Shown in pieces: positions 1-7,879 of a stretch of 12,592 nucleotides of DNA. The number at the start of each line of letters is the position of its first letter. The first letter of the stretch is position 1. The stretch is from Candidatus Sulfotelmatobacter sp. Lineage in GTDB: Bacteria > Acidobacteriota > Terriglobia > Terriglobales > SbA1. The stretch spans positions 1 to 12,592 of the forward strand of contig JASLEQ010000031.1 of NCBI GenBank assembly GCA_030151135.1, read 5' to 3'. The notes under the pieces were generated by a model that saw nothing but the letters and a program-made list of their open reading frames with translations, did no database searches and was not told the DNA's origin. Position numbers and translations under genes: made by a program.

Positions 1-115
1 TCCTTTGACGCATATCTCTGATGCCGATTGGGCGAGCGGGGATGGTGGTCGGTCTAGCCGGAAAATGAGGGAATAAATCAGCAGGTGCGGCCTAAGGTTC
101 TGACTGGTGGAGTAA

Positions 116-961
116 TTAGGGGGTACCGATAATCGTAATATGGCTGGCCCATACGGCCGGCTCGGCGCCTGCAAGGGCCTGTCTTCGTCGCGCGTTCGGC
201 GTCCCAGAGGTCTTTGCGGAGACTGGCGCAGATCGAATGACCTTGTAGTCCTGATACTCGATGGACAGCGTCGCTTTCCCTCCCATCCGGATGAAACTCT
301 CGGTGCGGTTCTCGGCGGGGAGCCAGAAATCCTCTACTTTCTTGTATGTGTGCGCGATCTCGGTCTTTTTGATCCACATAGACGGATTTTTGACGGGTTC
401 GCCTTGAATTCGCACTACGGCGAAGTCTGTCGCGTCGACCCAGACGGTACCTCGATAGAGAAACTTGCTCTTGGTTTTGGGAGCCAGTTTCAGAACATAG
501 CGTCCGCCATCAGGGGCCGGTTCGAATCCTGCCAGTTCGAAGTCGTAATTATCGCGGTTCAATGCCATGCTGCGGCGATTCTCGGCCGTGAAAGCCTCCT
601 GTTCGCTTTCCAACAGCTTCTTGAATACGTGGTCGATGACGAACCGTGAGCCTGTTTCTGATACAACGACGAATTTCTTCGAGTCGGGCGCATGGAAATC
701 TGCCTTCACCACCATCTCGGCATCACGATCGCTCGGGAAACCGTGATATTCCATGCGGTATATGCGCGTTCCTTGGACCTCTTGCAGGGCCGAGGCACGC
801 TCCGCATTATGTTCTTCGAGCTTGGATAGAATCTCATCGAGATTGAGTTTCTGCGAAGTAGAAGGGACTTCCGCACGCTGCTGTGCAGCCAGCAACGGCA
901 GAGAACAGATTCCGGTGGTCAGGACCAGCGCCCTGACGATAGCGGGTACGTCGGCTATCAT
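116..961 (-). CDS. Exported LolA-like (outer-membrane lipoprotein-sorting-like) protein
   Basis: Predicted 281-aa exported protein. Residues 1-26 are hydrophobic and end LLAAQQ, consistent with a Sec signal peptide. The rest alternates short beta strands with charged turns. The segment around residues 170-225 (GTVWVDATDFAVVRIQGEPV, then a Trp-Leu-Pro motif near 213-215) resembles the second half of the LolA/LppX-like beta fold of COG2834 proteins, which bind lipids or act in the periplasm. Residues 36-60 look helical. The ATG is preceded by AAGGA only 3 nt upstream, a tight Shine-Dalgarno. The last 25 or so residues (Arg-rich, then Ala/Ile-rich) do not look like the family and may be a lineage-specific tail. 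It is transcribed away from galK and no functional link is visible. The LolA-like fold is fairly likely; the substrate is unknown. Confidence 0.75.
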   Translation of the reverse strand: MIADVPAIVRALVLTTGICSLPLLAAQQRAEVPSTSQKLNLDEILSKLEEHNAERASALQEVQGTRIYRMEYHGFPSDRDAEMVVKADFHAPDSKKFVVVSETGSRFVIDHVFKKLLESEQEAFTAENRRSMALNRDNYDFELAGFEPAPDGGRYVLKLAPKTKSKFLYRGTVWVDATDFAVVRIQGEPVKNPSMWIKKTEIAHTYKKVEDFWLPAENRTESFIRMGGKATLSIEYQDYKVIRSAPVSAKTSGTPNARRRQALAGAEPAVWASHITIIGTP

Positions 962-1152
962 GAGTCCTTGGATGCCTCGTTGATGTAGCGTGATGCCCTA
1001 GAACCGGTTCGTGCGATACCGTACTTGGCAGGAGTTTTCGCTTTAGAGGAGTTTAGCGAATATATGGGGACATGTGAAGCATTTACTCCTGTAATATCAA
1101 CTTTCGAGTGCGCCCGCGATCGGTTGAAACTCGCATACTGGTAAAGACGGAA

Positions 1153-2340
1153 ATGGTCCCTGAGACCAAGAACTACGAATCCACGGCCGATCCTCTCGCG
1201 GCGCGCTTCGAAGAGACGTTCGGGACGAAGCCTCGAATCTACCGGGCGCCCGGCCGGGTCAATCTGATCGGGGAACACACCGACTACAATGACGGTTTTG
1301 TGATGCCTTCGGCGGTCGGTTTTTACACCTGGATCGCCGCGAGCCCCCGGCCAGACAAGGTCCTTCACGTACAGTCCCACGAATTCCACGAAACCGTGGA
1401 ACTTTCGCTCGAAAGGCTGGCGGGCCCTCCGCGCGGACACTGGTCCGATTTCATTCGAGGCGTTGCCGCGGTTTTACGGGAGGAAAACTATCACTTTGGC
1501 GGCGCCAATCTGATGATAGAGGGGCAGGTTCCGATGGGCGCCGGCCTCAGCTCATCCGCCTCGCTGGAGGTGGCCACCGCACTCTCGCTGCTGGGTGAAA
1601 GCTCGTCTCGGGCTTCGTCCCTGGAGTTGGCTCGATTGTGCCAACGCGCGGAGCACGAATATGTAGGAACGCGGTGCGGCATCATGGATCAGTTCATCGC
1701 GGTATTCGGACAGGCGGGCCACGCGCTGATGCTGGACTGCCGGTCATTGCAGGCAGAATCTCTCGCCATCCCCGCCGACGTACGTCTCGTGATCTGCAAC
1801 AGCATGGTGAAGCATGTTCTCGCGTCGGGAGAATACAATCGGCGGAGAGCGGACTGCGAGACCGGTGTCGCGATATTGAAAAAGAGTTTTTCTGACGTGA
1901 CTGCGCTTCGTGATGTGAGTCTCGAGCAGTTGGAGGAGCGACGCGGCGAATTGCCGGAGGTGGTTTTTCGGCGTTGCAGGCATGTCATCAGCGAAAATAA
2001 AAGGGTCCTTGATGCGGCGGAGGCGCTGCGTTCAGAGAACCTGGATGAGTTTGGCGGACTCATGTACCAGTCGCATCTCAGCTTGCGTGACGATTACGAA
2101 GTCAGTTGTCAGGAACTGGATGTGTTAGTCGAGATCGCGAAGCAATTCGAAGGTGTATACGGGTCGCGTATGACTGGCGGTGGGTTTGGCGGTTGCATGA
2201 TCAGCCTGGTGCGAGCGGCGGCAGTGCCCGATTTTCAGGATAAGCTTTCCAAGCGTTATATCGAAGCCACAGGAATTACTCCGGCTATCTATGTTTGTTC
2301 CGCCGCTCAAGGGGCGGGCGAGTGGACCGGCCAAGAATAA
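1153..2340 (+). CDS. galK: Galactokinase
   Basis: GHMP-family kinase that phosphorylates galactose at C1 with ATP, the entry step of the Leloir pathway, in the cytoplasm. All three family motifs are present (numbering from this start): the galactokinase signature GRVNLIGEHTDYNDG at 34-48, the ATP-binding glycine/serine motif MGAGLSSSAS at 128-137, and the C-terminal MTGGGFGGC at 340-348. The catalytic base is Asp179 in CGIMDQF, and Arg35 in the signature is the usual partner. At 395 aa the length is normal for the family. A longer frame begins with GTG at 1108 (410 aa) but has no Shine-Dalgarno. ATG 1153 has a weak purine tract (AAGACGGA) and a length closer to the family, so it is preferred. 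No gal operon partners (galT, galE) are in the window. Confidence 0.93.
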   Translation: MVPETKNYESTADPLAARFEETFGTKPRIYRAPGRVNLIGEHTDYNDGFVMPSAVGFYTWIAASPRPDKVLHVQSHEFHETVELSLERLAGPPRGHWSDFIRGVAAVLREENYHFGGANLMIEGQVPMGAGLSSSASLEVATALSLLGESSSRASSLELARLCQRAEHEYVGTRCGIMDQFIAVFGQAGHALMLDCRSLQAESLAIPADVRLVICNSMVKHVLASGEYNRRRADCETGVAILKKSFSDVTALRDVSLEQLEERRGELPEVVFRRCRHVISENKRVLDAAEALRSENLDEFGGLMYQSHLSLRDDYEVSCQELDVLVEIAKQFEGVYGSRMTGGGFGGCMISLVRAAAVPDFQDKLSKRYIEATGITPAIYVCSAAQGAGEWTGQE

Positions 2341-2515
2341 AAACCGTTTTCGTGGGAATCAAGGGCACGACACGGCTGCGATTCTCCTCTTTTCTCCCTG
2401 GTAAATACTTTCGTCCCTAATATCCCACCGTTCAAACGAAATGCAAAATCGGCGTAGTTTTAAGCTGCGATCAATCGACTTTTCTTTATCGTAAAACACA
2501 TCGAGGAGTTATCCG
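2341..2515. other. Intergenic region upstream of the small-protein/XRE-cupin pair
   Basis: A 175-bp gap between galK and the 59-aa gene. It starts with a small dyad (AAAAC-C-GTTTT, 2340-2350) just after the galK stop, too short to call a terminator. The end carries the strong ribosome-binding site GAGGAG, 7 nt before the ATG at 2516. The promoter of the small gene and regulator should lie here, but no convincing -35/-10 pair was found by eye. Confidence 0.4.
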
Positions 2516-2695
2516 ATGTGTCTGAAATCTCTTGATCCGAAAACCACGGAGACGAGCGCGTACGAAGAGCAAATTGAACTCATTCTCGATCTCACGCGGC
2601 GCCTTCATCTACTGGAGCAGTTGATGACCGCTGCTCGATTCAAACGTTTGGTAGCTGCGGAAACCACGGATTCTTCCGCCGAGTCATTCGCATAA
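2516..2695 (+). CDS. Small hypothetical protein (59 aa) coupled to an XRE-cupin regulator
   Basis: A 59-codon frame beginning MCLKSLDPKT and ending SSAESFA. It has a near-ideal Shine-Dalgarno (AGGAG with a 7-nt spacer to ATG). Its stop is in a TAATG overlap with the first possible start of the XRE-cupin gene, which suggests translational coupling. Residues 16-47 (from EEQIELILDL through RFKRLVAA) form one predicted amphipathic helix with leucine/isoleucine spacing suited to a coiled coil or docking helix; the ends are polar and Thr/Ser-rich. There is no signal peptide or membrane segment. I do not recognise a family. The RBS and coupling make it a likely real gene, perhaps a partner or antagonist of the regulator, but that role is inference. 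Confidence 0.6.
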   Translation: MCLKSLDPKTTETSAYEEQIELILDLTRRLHLLEQLMTAARFKRLVAAETTDSSAESFA

Positions 2696-2706
2696 TGGAG
2701 AGCACT

Positions 2707-3387
2707 ATGGCAACTCACAATGCTTCAGTTCAACAGGAACCGATGTCAGGGCCTACAAGGGAAATGGAAACAACAAATACGCGGGGACACGAGGGGAAGG
2801 CCAGATTAGACATTATTGCCGAGAGCTTGAGGCCGTTCGCGATTGGAGAGAAACTTCGCACACTTCGCCTACGCAAGAAGCTGGGACTCGTGGAACTGGG
2901 GAAGCATACGGGGTTTTCAGCCGCTTTGCTCTCGAAACTGGAGAGGGGGAAGCTCTACCCGACACTGCCGACGCTGGTGCGCATCGCCGCGGTATTTAAC
3001 GTTGGCCTGGAATATTTTTTCAACGAAGATCGGCGGAAGCATGTGGTTAGCCTGGTGCGACGAGAGGACCGGCAGCGTTTCCCGGAGCGTCCAGGAACGC
3101 CAGACATCTCTTATTTTTTTGAAGCGCTCGACTATCCTGCCAATTCGCGAAAGATCAATTCTTACTATGCGGAGTTCCTGAACGTGTCCAAGGAAAAACT
3201 GAAGCCCCACACTCACCCTGGCGTGGAGTTGGTATACGTGCTCGGTGGAACCTTGATCGTGACGATTGGGAGCGAACCACACCGACTGGCCGAGGGCGAC
3301 TCTCTGTACTTCGATTCGAGCGTTCCGCACACTTATTGGCGAACAGAAGACGTGCCCTGCTCGGCATTGGTGGTTACGACGGCGTAA
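2707..3387 (+). CDS. XRE-family transcriptional regulator with C-terminal cupin domain
   Basis: Cytoplasmic 226-aa regulator. An N-terminal low-complexity stretch (1-40) is followed by an HTH_3/XRE DNA-binding domain at about 46-105 (IGEKLRTLRLRKKLGLVELG, then the recognition-helix region SAALLSKLERGK and TLPTLVRIAAVF). A short linker leads to a cupin_2 domain at about 155-225. The cupin keeps the metal/ligand residues His168, His170, Glu174 and His208. This architecture is typical of regulators that sense a small ligand, often of sugar, amino-acid or polyamine pathways. The start at 2707 has GGAG six nt upstream; an ATG at 2695 (four residues longer) overlaps the stop of the small gene. It is convergent with the glycosidase gene, with only 21 nt between stops. 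Its targets cannot be read from the sequence; nearby sugar genes are candidates. Confidence 0.88.
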   Translation: MATHNASVQQEPMSGPTREMETTNTRGHEGKARLDIIAESLRPFAIGEKLRTLRLRKKLGLVELGKHTGFSAALLSKLERGKLYPTLPTLVRIAAVFNVGLEYFFNEDRRKHVVSLVRREDRQRFPERPGTPDISYFFEALDYPANSRKINSYYAEFLNVSKEKLKPHTHPGVELVYVLGGTLIVTIGSEPHRLAEGDSLYFDSSVPHTYWRTEDVPCSALVVTTA

Positions 3388-3408
3388 GCGCGGTCCGCCG
3401 AAGGATTG

Positions 3409-5574
3409 CTAGTCTCCTACTCCGTTGAGCTTTCCCCTAAGAACCGTCACGGAAGCGGCGGGTAATTCGTAAGCAGTGTTCGTCTGTGCCGAAAGTGTTG
3501 AAGTCTTCGGCGGCCCGTCGGGATCGGCATATCCCTTCTTGCGGTCTGGATGCCATTGGTACTGCTCCTTGCCGAACGTGATCATCGTGACTTGACCACT
3601 GAAGGCGGCTCGCCGGTTCGAGTCCGCGTCAAAGACGATTTGAACCTGATGGGGATGATCGTAGTCTTTGTTGATCAGCATTAATGCCCACTGTCCATCA
3701 GGGCGGTGGAGCGCATAAGCGGTAACCAGACTATGACCGTCAGGGTCTTTTATATCCGTTGATGCTTTGTAGAGCAGATGCTCCTCATCGACTGGCTGGG
3801 CCCATTCCTTGGTGAGGAGTTGGGCAGCGAAAAACTGTGATGTCGGCGTGGTGATCTGGTACTTATCATCAACCATGAACATGTGGTAGGTTCCCCAGCT
3901 GTTAGGACAAGCGGGATGGGGTGGAGAGTATGACAGCGCATGGTAATAGTGGGTAGATTGGCCGCCGGCGGTGAGAAATCCAGCGAATGAATCCGCCAGC
4001 CAAAGTGCGCCGAAGACATCAACGGCTGCCTCGCCGCCATGCGCGTTTGTTTCCGTATCGAGCAGAGGAACGCCGGGTGGCAAGCCATCGTCTCGCCAGA
4101 CCTGCATGATGTGAGTAATCAGTTCCGGCTCCTGGTAGAGGTTCTTCCAAGGCGTCTCGCATCCATCGTAGGGGTAGTGCTCGAACGACATAAAGGAAAG
4201 ATCCTGGAGGCGATCGTGCACCCGGAGGTAGTCGAGGAAGCGACTGAACCATGAGGTGCGGCCCTGGGCGTCGGGCCACGCTTTGATATCTTCGGTCACG
4301 CCTTGAAAAGCCGGCCCTCCTAGCTTGAAGTTGGGATCAACGCGATGCATCGCGGTTGCGAACTGCAGATATAGCGCGCCGTAGTCTTCTGGAAGCATGT
4401 ACTGGCCGTCAGCTTCCTCGCCCATCTCGATGTAGGAAACAGGATATCCGCGGTGCTTGATGTAGCTCATCTGCGCGGCTGCGTCTTCGGGTGTGCTGTA
4501 AAGCAATGCGACGGGGATGATGGCGGGCAGTGCGCGAGTTATTCCGCTGGTGAAGAAGAGATCGAATCCGGGTTGGTCGCCAGACTCCATGCGATCTGGA
4601 GCAACGTATAAGTCGGACGCTTCGTGCCACGGGTCCACCGAAGAGCAGAGCGTCAGGGTCTGCTTTTGGTCAGGCGAGTGGTGGATGATGTCTTTGAAAT
4701 CGTGGTTCGCATCCACTGTGCCAAGAGACAGTTCGCGAATCGCGTATCCAACGCAGTTGCGGCGGTCGGCCGACCCGTGGCTATCACAAGTGTTCGACGA
4801 AGCCGTCATCCAAACCCGAACGAACTTCGTCTGGATTGAGCCAGGCGCAAGCGGCAAAACGTTGTCTCCGCCCTTGCCGTCCGTGATCGTTCCGGATGGG
4901 AAATCTTTCCACTGGCCTTTGTCCTGCTCATCCATCGCATCGCCATCGCCGACCCAGTACTGAACTTTGAAGTCGCGGGCGAACGGGTCTCCCCATTGGA
5001 CGCGGATTGCATTCACATCTGCTCTTTTCTCGAGAGCGATCACTATCCACTGAGGATGGGAGGAATCGGGCTCCCCGGTGAATTGATTTGCTAAATATGG
5101 ATTGCTCTTCCAGTATGTCTTCTCGTCGCCATCATCCAGCCGGGAATAGCCATCGAATTCCGAACCGCCATTGCGCGTGAATCCGCGATGAGGCAGGGAG
5201 TAACCATACGAATGACGGATCATCTCGCTCGTCGGCGTACTGTCTCCGACGAAGTAGCCTTTGCCGGATGGATCACTCCATTTTCCTTTGGGATTCCAAT
5301 GCCAGGCCTGCACGAACAAGTCCGTGTTCTGGCGGTAAGAAATCACCCCCCAACCCGCGGAAAGAACTTTTTGGATCTGGTCGGGGCGAAAGAAGACATC
5401 CGTCGCATTGCTGGGAACGCGATCGACGGTAGATCCCAAGGCGTACTGTGGAATGAATTTGTTGGCGATATGGCTGGGCGTGATATCGACGGTGACGGTT
5501 TGACACTCCGATCGCGGTGCGTTGCCGAGAAGAACCAACATTAAGATTGGAGGCAAGGCGAGTTTATTGAACAT
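3409..5574 (-). CDS. Secreted glycoside hydrolase-like protein (clan GH-A-like) with discoidin (F5/8 type C) domain
   Basis: Secreted protein of 721 aa. Residues 1-24 are a Sec signal peptide (hydrophobic [11 protein letters not shown], cleavage near Cys24-Gln25). A likely first barrel strand ([11 protein letters not shown], 71-81) is followed by a discoidin/F5-8C beta-sandwich at about 140-286 ([30 protein letters not shown]). The TIM barrel then seems to continue at 337-550. Candidate acid/base is Glu387 in YIEMGEEAD, where the usual Asn before the glutamate of clan GH-A (the 'NE' pair) is Glu386. Candidate nucleophile is Glu508 in LLDTETN. His466/Tyr467 (FEHYPYD) would lie on strand 6. Residues 600-720 form a C-terminal beta domain. 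Start chosen at the ATG followed directly by the signal peptide, with GGAG about 10 nt upstream; an in-frame start 14 codons earlier is less likely. It is divergent from nagB. The GH family and substrate are not assigned. Confidence 0.75.
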   Translation of the reverse strand: MFNKLALPPILMLVLLGNAPRSECQTVTVDITPSHIANKFIPQYALGSTVDRVPSNATDVFFRPDQIQKVLSAGWGVISYRQNTDLFVQAWHWNPKGKWSDPSGKGYFVGDSTPTSEMIRHSYGYSLPHRGFTRNGGSEFDGYSRLDDGDEKTYWKSNPYLANQFTGEPDSSHPQWIVIALEKRADVNAIRVQWGDPFARDFKVQYWVGDGDAMDEQDKGQWKDFPSGTITDGKGGDNVLPLAPGSIQTKFVRVWMTASSNTCDSHGSADRRNCVGYAIRELSLGTVDANHDFKDIIHHSPDQKQTLTLCSSVDPWHEASDLYVAPDRMESGDQPGFDLFFTSGITRALPAIIPVALLYSTPEDAAAQMSYIKHRGYPVSYIEMGEEADGQYMLPEDYGALYLQFATAMHRVDPNFKLGGPAFQGVTEDIKAWPDAQGRTSWFSRFLDYLRVHDRLQDLSFMSFEHYPYDGCETPWKNLYQEPELITHIMQVWRDDGLPPGVPLLDTETNAHGGEAAVDVFGALWLADSFAGFLTAGGQSTHYYHALSYSPPHPACPNSWGTYHMFMVDDKYQITTPTSQFFAAQLLTKEWAQPVDEEHLLYKASTDIKDPDGHSLVTAYALHRPDGQWALMLINKDYDHPHQVQIVFDADSNRRAAFSGQVTMITFGKEQYQWHPDRKKGYADPDGPPKTSTLSAQTNTAYELPAASVTVLRGKLNGVGD

Positions 5575-5625
5575 CCGTGAGTTCTCCGGTGAAGCTGCTG
5601 CCAAACGAGCAGTCATACAACAATC

Positions 5626-5638
5626 GCGCCGCAGGCGC
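5626..5638. repeat. Short G+C-rich inverted repeat in the glycosidase/nagB divergent region
   Basis: A perfect 5-bp inverted repeat with a 3-nt centre (GCGCC-GCA-GGCGC). It lies between the two divergent starts, next to a minus-strand TATACT (5640-5645) that could be the -10 of the glycosidase gene. It could be an operator half-site pair or chance. Only position and symmetry support it. Confidence 0.25.
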
Positions 5639-5673
5639 TAGTATATTTTCACCGCATAAGATTGCGGTCTCGA

Positions 5674-5708
5674 TTGGGTTCTTTCAGCGGCAGCGAAGTT
5701 TGTATAAT
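5674..5708 (+). promoter_or_regulatory. Candidate sigma-70 promoter of nagB
   Basis: A perfect -10 hexamer TATAAT lies at 5703-5708, preceded directly by TG, 33 nt upstream of the nagB ATG. The -35 region is poor (TTGGGT at 5674-5679 is too far at 23 nt; TTTCAG at 5682-5687 is 14 nt away), so an activator or an extended -10 contact may compensate. The nagB ribosome-binding site GAAGG (5731-5735) follows. Confidence 0.5.
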
Positions 5709-5741
5709 CGGCAACTTCGAAATTCAACGCGAAGGTTTTTT

Positions 5742-6524
5742 ATGCTTCTCAGAGTCTTCGACAATAAGAAGGAGTTGGGCAGAGCTGCTGCGGACCAGGC
5801 CGCGAACGCAATCCGGCGGGCAATCTCCGAGCGAGGTGGAGCGCGCATTATCGCAGCGACGGCCGCTTCCCAGCTTGAATTTCTCGATGCGCTCACCCAC
5901 GCCCCAGGAATTGATTGGAAGAAAGTGGAAGCGTTTCATTTGGATGAATACATTGGCTTGCCGATCACGCATCCTGGCAGCTTTCGAAAAATGCTGATGG
6001 AGCAATTGGTGAACAAGACTGGAATCGTTCATTATCACCTGCTCGATGGGGATGCAGCAGATCCGGTCGCCGTGGTGAAAGAAGCCGGAAAGCAACTGGC
6101 GTCGTCGCCGATTGATATCGCGTTTCTTGGCATCGGCGAGAACGGTCATATCGCTTTTAACGATCCGCCGGCAGACTTTGAGACGGAAGAACCGTACATC
6201 ATCGTGAACCTGGACGAAGCTTGCCGGCAGCAGCAGGTTGGCGAAGCCTGGTTTGCGAACCTCTCGCAGGTTCCGATGCAGGCGATATCGATGTCCGCGC
6301 GGCAAATTCTAAAGGCTAAAGAGATTCTTGCGGTGGTACCGGATAAGCGAAAGGCGCAAGCAATCAAGTTATGCTTCGAAGGAAAGATCAGCCCCATGGC
6401 ACCGGCGTCAATTTTGCGGCGCCATTCTAATGCAACTGTTTATCTCGACACCCACTCAGCTTCGCTGCTGGGCGAGAAGCTACAGTCGGCTCTTATATCG
6501 AATTCAGAAGTATCCGTGGATTAG
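5742..6524 (+). CDS. nagB: Glucosamine-6-phosphate deaminase/isomerase family protein (NagB-like)
   Basis: Cytoplasmic 260-aa enzyme of the NagB/SugP isomerase fold, expected to convert glucosamine-6-phosphate to fructose-6-phosphate and ammonia. Visible motifs: the AFHLDEY segment with Asp68 (E. coli Asp72, the proton-transfer residue) and [14 protein letters not shown] at 130-143 with His136 (E. coli His143). Two other catalytic-relay positions differ from E. coli NagB: Asn134 stands where Asp141 is, and Asp141 where Glu148 is. From memory, a [12 protein letters not shown] form occurs in a group of putative deaminases from environmental bacteria, so this is probably a subfamily feature, not decay. 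The start has GAAGG six nt upstream; an in-frame ATG at 5577 lacks support and would span the promoter. The stop overlaps the convergent MFS stop by 3 nt. The exact substrate may differ from GlcN6P. Confidence 0.85.
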   Translation: MLLRVFDNKKELGRAAADQAANAIRRAISERGGARIIAATAASQLEFLDALTHAPGIDWKKVEAFHLDEYIGLPITHPGSFRKMLMEQLVNKTGIVHYHLLDGDAADPVAVVKEAGKQLASSPIDIAFLGIGENGHIAFNDPPADFETEEPYIIVNLDEACRQQQVGEAWFANLSQVPMQAISMSARQILKAKEILAVVPDKRKAQAIKLCFEGKISPMAPASILRRHSNATVYLDTHSASLLGEKLQSALISNSEVSVD

Positions 6525-7861
6525 GAGACTCCGTCACGAACGCTTTTCGTTGGGAAAGAAACTTCGCTTGTCGTGCTCAGACTTCGTAAAGGATCGACCA
6601 CGAGCCAGCTCAGCCCCCCGAAAAGGCATAAAACAGAAGCTACCAGGAAGGATGCGGTCCATCCATAGCGGACAGCGATCCAGGGTGTGAGGGAGCCTGT
6701 GATGGCTCCGCCAATTTGTCCACCCATGTTCATGAACCCGGATACGGAGCCAGCTGAACCCGCCGCAATATCGGCTGTGACAGACCAGAAAGAACTTTGG
6801 GCTAGATAAAGGGCGCCCGCGCCGCCTGCGAGCACAACGCTCGCCAGACGTACGCTTTGCACCTGCGATCCGAGAGCAATGAAAGCTGCGGCAAGCGCCA
6901 TGGAAACTGCCGCCACGATGCACCTTCCGAGCCGAGGTCCGCGCCACTTCGTCAGGCGATCATTAATGACTCCACCCACCAGGCAGCAGACAAGCATGGC
7001 AAGGAACGGCAGCGTGGAATAAAAAGCACTGGATTTCAAATCGAGGCCACGCACCTTCGCGAGATAGCGATAAAACCAGCTGAAGAAAATCCAAGCAACA
7101 TAGCCGTAGCAAAAATAGCTGAGGGTTACAGCCAAGACTTCGCGGCTTCGGATAACCCGGCTCCAGGGCACGAGGACGGGATCCGGCTTTTTCGCCGATT
7201 CATCTTTTTCGGTTACGCTGAGACCAGACTCGATCACAGCCAACTCTTGTGGCGAAACCCTGGGATGCTCAGATGGGTTATCGCGAGCAGCGACAAACCA
7301 TACAGCTCCGGCAGCGACCCCAATGGCCGCGCATACCCAAAACGAAGCGCGCCATCCGTAGTGGATCATGAAATACGTAATCATTGGCGGCGTCAGACCT
7401 GCTCCCGCGCCGACTCCGGCAAAGATCCAGCCGTTCGCAACACCACGCTCGCGTACCGGGATCCAGCGCGCAATGAATTGGTTGCCAGCCGGATACATGA
7501 CTGCTTCTCCGGCGCCCAGCAAGAAACGAACGGTTATGAAAAGCAACAACGCGCCGGGAATGTTCGCAGGCACTAACGCGGTGAGAGCTGTAAAGACTCC
7601 CCACCAGAGAACCCCGGCGGTGAGCACGCGGCGCGGACCGAATCGATCCGCGAGGTAGCCACCCAAAGTTTGAAACAGGGCGTAGCCGACCAACAGTGCG
7701 CTGAAAACCCTCCCCAGTTGCACATCGGTGAGGTGGTAGGCGTCGACGATGGAACCGCCGGCGATAGAAATGTTGACCCGGTCGAGATAGGAAACGGCGC
7801 TAAGGACGAACAGCCAGAAAACCAGGAACCAGCGCACGCGAGTTGGTTGGGCGGAAACCAT
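6521..7861 (-). CDS. MFS transporter, anion:cation symporter (ACS)-like
   Basis: Inner-membrane transporter of 446 aa with about 12 predicted transmembrane helices and a polar central loop around 192-232. Helix 1 ([10 protein letters not shown], 25-34) and MFS signature A ([12 protein letters not shown], 67-78) match the ACS group, whose members take up organic anions such as hexuronates, glucarate/galactarate, tartrate and phthalate with protons. No signal peptide is expected. It is the last gene of the operon, 18 nt after the SelA-like gene. The ATG lacks a Shine-Dalgarno, so expression may rely on translational coupling. The operon suggests import of a carboxylate made by the exported enzymes upstream, or of their substrate. 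The substrate is not readable from the sequence. Confidence 0.88.
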   Translation of the reverse strand: MVSAQPTRVRWFLVFWLFVLSAVSYLDRVNISIAGGSIVDAYHLTDVQLGRVFSALLVGYALFQTLGGYLADRFGPRRVLTAGVLWWGVFTALTALVPANIPGALLLFITVRFLLGAGEAVMYPAGNQFIARWIPVRERGVANGWIFAGVGAGAGLTPPMITYFMIHYGWRASFWVCAAIGVAAGAVWFVAARDNPSEHPRVSPQELAVIESGLSVTEKDESAKKPDPVLVPWSRVIRSREVLAVTLSYFCYGYVAWIFFSWFYRYLAKVRGLDLKSSAFYSTLPFLAMLVCCLVGGVINDRLTKWRGPRLGRCIVAAVSMALAAAFIALGSQVQSVRLASVVLAGGAGALYLAQSSFWSVTADIAAGSAGSVSGFMNMGGQIGGAITGSLTPWIAVRYGWTASFLVASVLCLFGGLSWLVVDPLRSLSTTSEVSFPTKSVRDGVS

Positions 7862-7879
7862 TCGGTTGCGTGAGGCCGT

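Noticed and set aside
1..115. Search for a gene or RNA at the window start
   Set aside because: No supported frame, ribosome-binding site or RNA structure was found; it is the downstream flank of the LolA-like gene.
958..1440. Minus-strand frame of 160 codons antisense to galK
   Set aside because: It overlaps the strongly supported galK frame, has an Arg-rich low-quality translation and no recognisable domain; a shadow frame in G+C-rich DNA.
2340..2350. Dyad AAAAC-C-GTTTT after galK as a terminator
   Set aside because: The loop is one base and the stem A/T-rich with no following T tract, so it is not an intrinsic terminator.
6857..7576. Plus-strand frame of 239 codons opposite the MFS gene
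   Set aside because: The opposite strand encodes a clear transporter with MFS motifs; this translation has no domain or ribosome-binding site.
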